Shown here in pieces: positions 61,610-64,000 of a stretch of DNA of 64,000 nucleotides; position 1 is the first letter of the stretch; each line of letters opens with the position of its first letter. A program made the translations under genes and the position numbers. Origin of the DNA: Jeotgalibacillus marinus. Its GTDB lineage: Bacteria > Bacillota > Bacilli > Bacillales > Jeotgalibacillaceae. The stretch lies in assembly GCF_040801915.1 (NCBI RefSeq), contig NZ_JBFMIA010000004.1, forward strand, positions 62,001-126,000. The letters are read 5' to 3'. Under the pieces are notes generated by a model, which saw only the letters and a program-made list of their open reading frames with translations, was not told where the DNA came from and searched no databases.

Positions 61610-62836
61610 CTATTCATAAAACTTAAAACCTACTTCACTTAATGGCCAGTAGCGCATGCCCACTTTTCCTACAATGGAGTCTTGGTCTATAAAACCAATA
61701 ATTCGGCTATCCAAGCTTTGCTTTCGATTATCCCCAAGAACAAAGATCATCCCTTCTGGCACTACAGGTTCCCCTGTCAATTCTTCCATAGTAAAATCAC
61801 CTGTTAGACGCCCACCAACACTTTGCTCACGAAACTCATCTAAGTAAGGTTCTTCGTAGTACTTGCCATTTATATATAATTCATCGTCGACATATGAAAC
61901 TTCATCACCCGGCAAACCAATAATTCGTTTTACATAGTCCTCGTTTTCGTCGGCATGAAAGACGAGGACATCAAATCGTTCAGGATCACCAATTTGATAG
62001 CCAATTTTGTTGACTACAAGCTTGTTGCCATCTTGAAGTGTTGGTTGCATCGATATACCTTCAACGACATAACTTGAAAATAAAAACATTCTTACAACTA
62101 ATACGATGACTACCCCGATAGCTAATGCTTTGATCCATTCGAAGCTTTCTTTTTTCCACGATTCCATTCCCTCTCCAACCTTTCCGACTGTCCCGGATGC
62201 ATCATCGCTATTTTCCTCTTCATAAACGACGATGTCTCGATCCATTTTTTTATTGATACGTACTTCTATACGTTTTCCTACAACCCATAAAACAAAAATG
62301 GATGCTAGAACGATTGCGGTTTTAAATGGTTCTCTAATTAACGAGACAATATCTGCTCCAATAAAGCTGATAGTCGCAATCATGACAAGCTTTCCGATCA
62401 CAACGGCCAGCATATATTGCAACATACTGATTCTCGATAATCCGGCTACAACGTTCACTAGAGCTGATGGTGTAAATGGAAAGCATAGTAGCAAGAACAG
62501 CGGACCAAATCCATGACGTTCAACCCAGCTTGTTAACTTCTTAACTTGTTTTTGATTACGAAGAAAAGCTAGAAAACGCTTGTCTCCATACTTTCTTATA
62601 AGAAAAAACATAAGCAATGCACCTATAGATGCTCCTGCCCATGATAGCAGGATTCCCAATAACAATCCATATGCATTAGCATTCGCCACTACAAAAACGA
62701 CGAGAGGTAAAAACGGAATAAAAGCTTCCAATATAGGCAAAAACAAACCTAAAAAAGGTCCAAAAGATCGATATTCTTCAATCACTTCACGGATATTTTC
62801 AACCGTTAACCATGCTTCAATCGTTTCAAATGCCAT
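61610..62836 (-). CDS. Fusion of TVP38/DedA-like membrane domain with signal peptidase I
   Basis: A single 408-residue frame. Residues about 25-190 form a TVP38/TMEM64 (VTT) domain (FGPFLGLFLPILEAFIPFLPL; FGPLFLLLCFPFTPSALVNVVAG; IGADIVSLI). An acidic/Gly linker (about 200-225) leads to a type I signal peptidase with its own helix (about 235-255), catalytic Ser262 in EGISMQPTL and general-base Lys303 in DYVKRIIGLPGD, plus GDNRKQSLDSR. B. subtilis carries these as separate adjacent genes, yhjE and sipV. ATG 62836 follows GAGGAG. Confidence 0.9.
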   Translation of the reverse strand: MAFETIEAWLTVENIREVIEEYRSFGPFLGLFLPILEAFIPFLPLVVFVVANANAYGLLLGILLSWAGASIGALLMFFLIRKYGDKRFLAFLRNQKQVKKLTSWVERHGFGPLFLLLCFPFTPSALVNVVAGLSRISMLQYMLAVVIGKLVMIATISFIGADIVSLIREPFKTAIVLASIFVLWVVGKRIEVRINKKMDRDIVVYEEENSDDASGTVGKVGEGMESWKKESFEWIKALAIGVVIVLVVRMFLFSSYVVEGISMQPTLQDGNKLVVNKIGYQIGDPERFDVLVFHADENEDYVKRIIGLPGDEVSYVDDELYINGKYYEEPYLDEFREQSVGGRLTGDFTMEELTGEPVVPEGMIFVLGDNRKQSLDSRIIGFIDQDSIVGKVGMRYWPLSEVGFKFYE

Positions 62837-62950
62837 TTTGATGCTCCTCAAATCGAAATGACCAGTAACTTACTGTTTTTATAGTATAGCATAATTCACT
62901 CTATTCTTACGATGGGTGTGTCTTCATAATTCCTGTTTTTTCCCATTAAA

Positions 62951-62984
62951 CAACGGGCCACACCAATATAGGTGCCACCCGTTG
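62951..62984 (-). terminator. Terminator of the S9 peptidase gene
   Basis: CAACGGGCCACACC (62951-62964) pairs with GGTGCCACCCGTTG (62971-62984), followed on the minus strand by a short T-run. Confidence 0.85.
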
Positions 62985-62996
62985 AATTCTTGCCTA

Positions 62997-64000
62997 TTAT
63001 AAGTATTCATCAAACCATTTTGTTATATGATTCAGTCGCTCAACACGAAGGTTCGGTTTACCTGTTCGAGATAAGTTATGATCAGACTCAGGGAAGCGCA
63101 CAAGTGTTGTCTTTTTTTCCTGACGCTTCAACGCAATGTATAATTGTTCTGCTTGCTCAATTGGGCAACGATAATCTTTCTCGCTATGCATAATGAGCAG
63201 CGGCGTTTTAATGTCATTGGCATAAGCAAGTGGTGAATGCTGCCACAGCGTATCAATATCATTTAGATCCGCTTGGATATGCCATTCGGTAAAGTAGTAA
63301 CCAATGTCACTTACTCCATAAAAACTGATCCAGTTACTGATGCATCGTTGTGTAACGGCTGCTTTAAAACGATCTGTATGGCCAACGATCCAGTTTGTCA
63401 TGAAACCACCGTAGCTTCCACCCGTTACGCCTAGTCGCTCTTGGTCAATAAAATCATATTGTTCAAGGGCATAATCAACCGCTGCCATTAAGTCATTGTA
63501 ATCATTTCCTCCGTAATCACCACGAACTGCATCGACATACTTTTGTCCATAACCGTGGCTTCCTCGTGGGTTAACGTAAAGAACAACATAGCCTTGCGCT
63601 GCTAACAACTGCATTTCGTGAAAAAAAGTATTGGCGTACATCGCGTGTGGACCACCGTGTACTTCAAGCACTAGAGGATATTTTTCTCCTTTAACATAGC
63701 CAGGCGGTTTCATCAACCAACCATGCACGTCCCAATCATTTGTGCTTTTTACAACAATAGATTCTGATTGAGCGATTTCAACTTCGTTTAGCCACTTTTC
63801 ATTCACCCTCGTCACCTGCGTGTTTTTACCAGTTGGAACATGTAACAAATGCAGATCGCCAGGGTTTGTATGCGTACTAATCGCTAAGATGACTTGCTGT
63901 GATGGTCCATGAACATCATAGCCATAGATATGGTGTTCACCATCTAGCGCTGGATATACTTCCCCCTTTATTGATCCGTAATACAATGACACATTACCTT
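62997..64000 (-). CDS. S9-family peptidase (acylaminoacyl-peptidase type), 5' end outside window
   Basis: At least 334 C-terminal residues of a prolyl-oligopeptidase-family enzyme. The catalytic Ser lies in GVTGGSYGGFMTN, Asp in LLIMHSEKDYRCP and His in FPESDHNLSRTG, with the oxyanion block VNPRGSHGYGQ. The frame stays open to the last base of the window, and the family is about 600-670 residues, so the N-terminal beta-propeller is mostly missing. Probably a cytoplasmic peptide hydrolase. Confidence 0.92.
   Translation of the reverse strand, partial: GNVSLYYGSIKGEVYPALDGEHHIYGYDVHGPSQQVILAISTHTNPGDLHLLHVPTGKNTQVTRVNEKWLNEVEIAQSESIVVKSTNDWDVHGWLMKPPGYVKGEKYPLVLEVHGGPHAMYANTFFHEMQLLAAQGYVVLYVNPRGSHGYGQKYVDAVRGDYGGNDYNDLMAAVDYALEQYDFIDQERLGVTGGSYGGFMTNWIVGHTDRFKAAVTQRCISNWISFYGVSDIGYYFTEWHIQADLNDIDTLWQHSPLAYANDIKTPLLIMHSEKDYRCPIEQAEQLYIALKRQEKKTTLVRFPESDHNLSRTGKPNLRVERLNHITKWFDEYL

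Overview
The window is a gene-dense, AT-rich Bacillaceae chromosome segment, most likely from an alkaliphilic or soil Bacillus relative (Alkalihalobacillus/Halalkalibacter type; genus is inference). Two blocks follow Bacillus subtilis gene order closely: the yjb region with fabH/fabF, app and opp (about 1-30 kb, inverted), and the yisL-yisK / gerP / addAB / sipV neighbourhood (about 49-63 kb). The gerP spore-germination operon with a sigma-K-type promoter shows an endospore former.

Layout. 0-12.4 kb: prpE; a minus operon UPF0738-relQ-nadK-rluA type; then yjbK, yjbJ, yjbI and yjbH on plus; pepF and coiA; mecA; spx; and the yjbC acetyltransferase. This groups the global regulator Spx, its ClpXP adaptor YjbH, the ClpC adaptor MecA and the alarmone synthetase RelQ. 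12.6-29.5 kb: trpS with a terminator-containing leader, two oligopeptide ABC importers (oppABCDF and appDFABC), fabH-fabF behind a probable FapR operator, and comZ. 29.7-39.9 kb: clpB (CtsR-like operator), uppP, a DUF59 Fe-S assembly protein, a HAD phosphatase, YitT, DegV and CoA-disulfide reductase. Two non-coding patches, after clpB and before the HAD gene, share sequence resembling IS200/IS605 right ends. 38.9-45.2 kb: a maltodextrin ABC importer with a LacI regulator and a membrane-anchored GH13 protein whose catalytic residues are nearly all substituted. 45.2-48.9 kb: a MATE exporter and a nitrogen-controlled glnK-amt pair with two perfect GlnR/TnrA boxes. 49.2-64 kb: yisL, yisK, a DUF418 protein, gerPA-F with a decayed tandem copy of gerPE, addB-addA, a one-piece fusion of a TVP38/DedA-like membrane domain with signal peptidase I, and a truncated S9 peptidase at the edge.

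Most of the window is ordinary core Bacillus biology. The points that most merit a second look are the pseudo-amylase inside the maltodextrin operon, the gerPE duplication and its chimeric tail, the TVP38-SipV fusion, the paired RNA-like transposon-end remnants, the atypical trpS leader, and two genes whose start codons look non-canonical. No tRNA, rRNA, CRISPR array, prophage or complete insertion sequence was seen.
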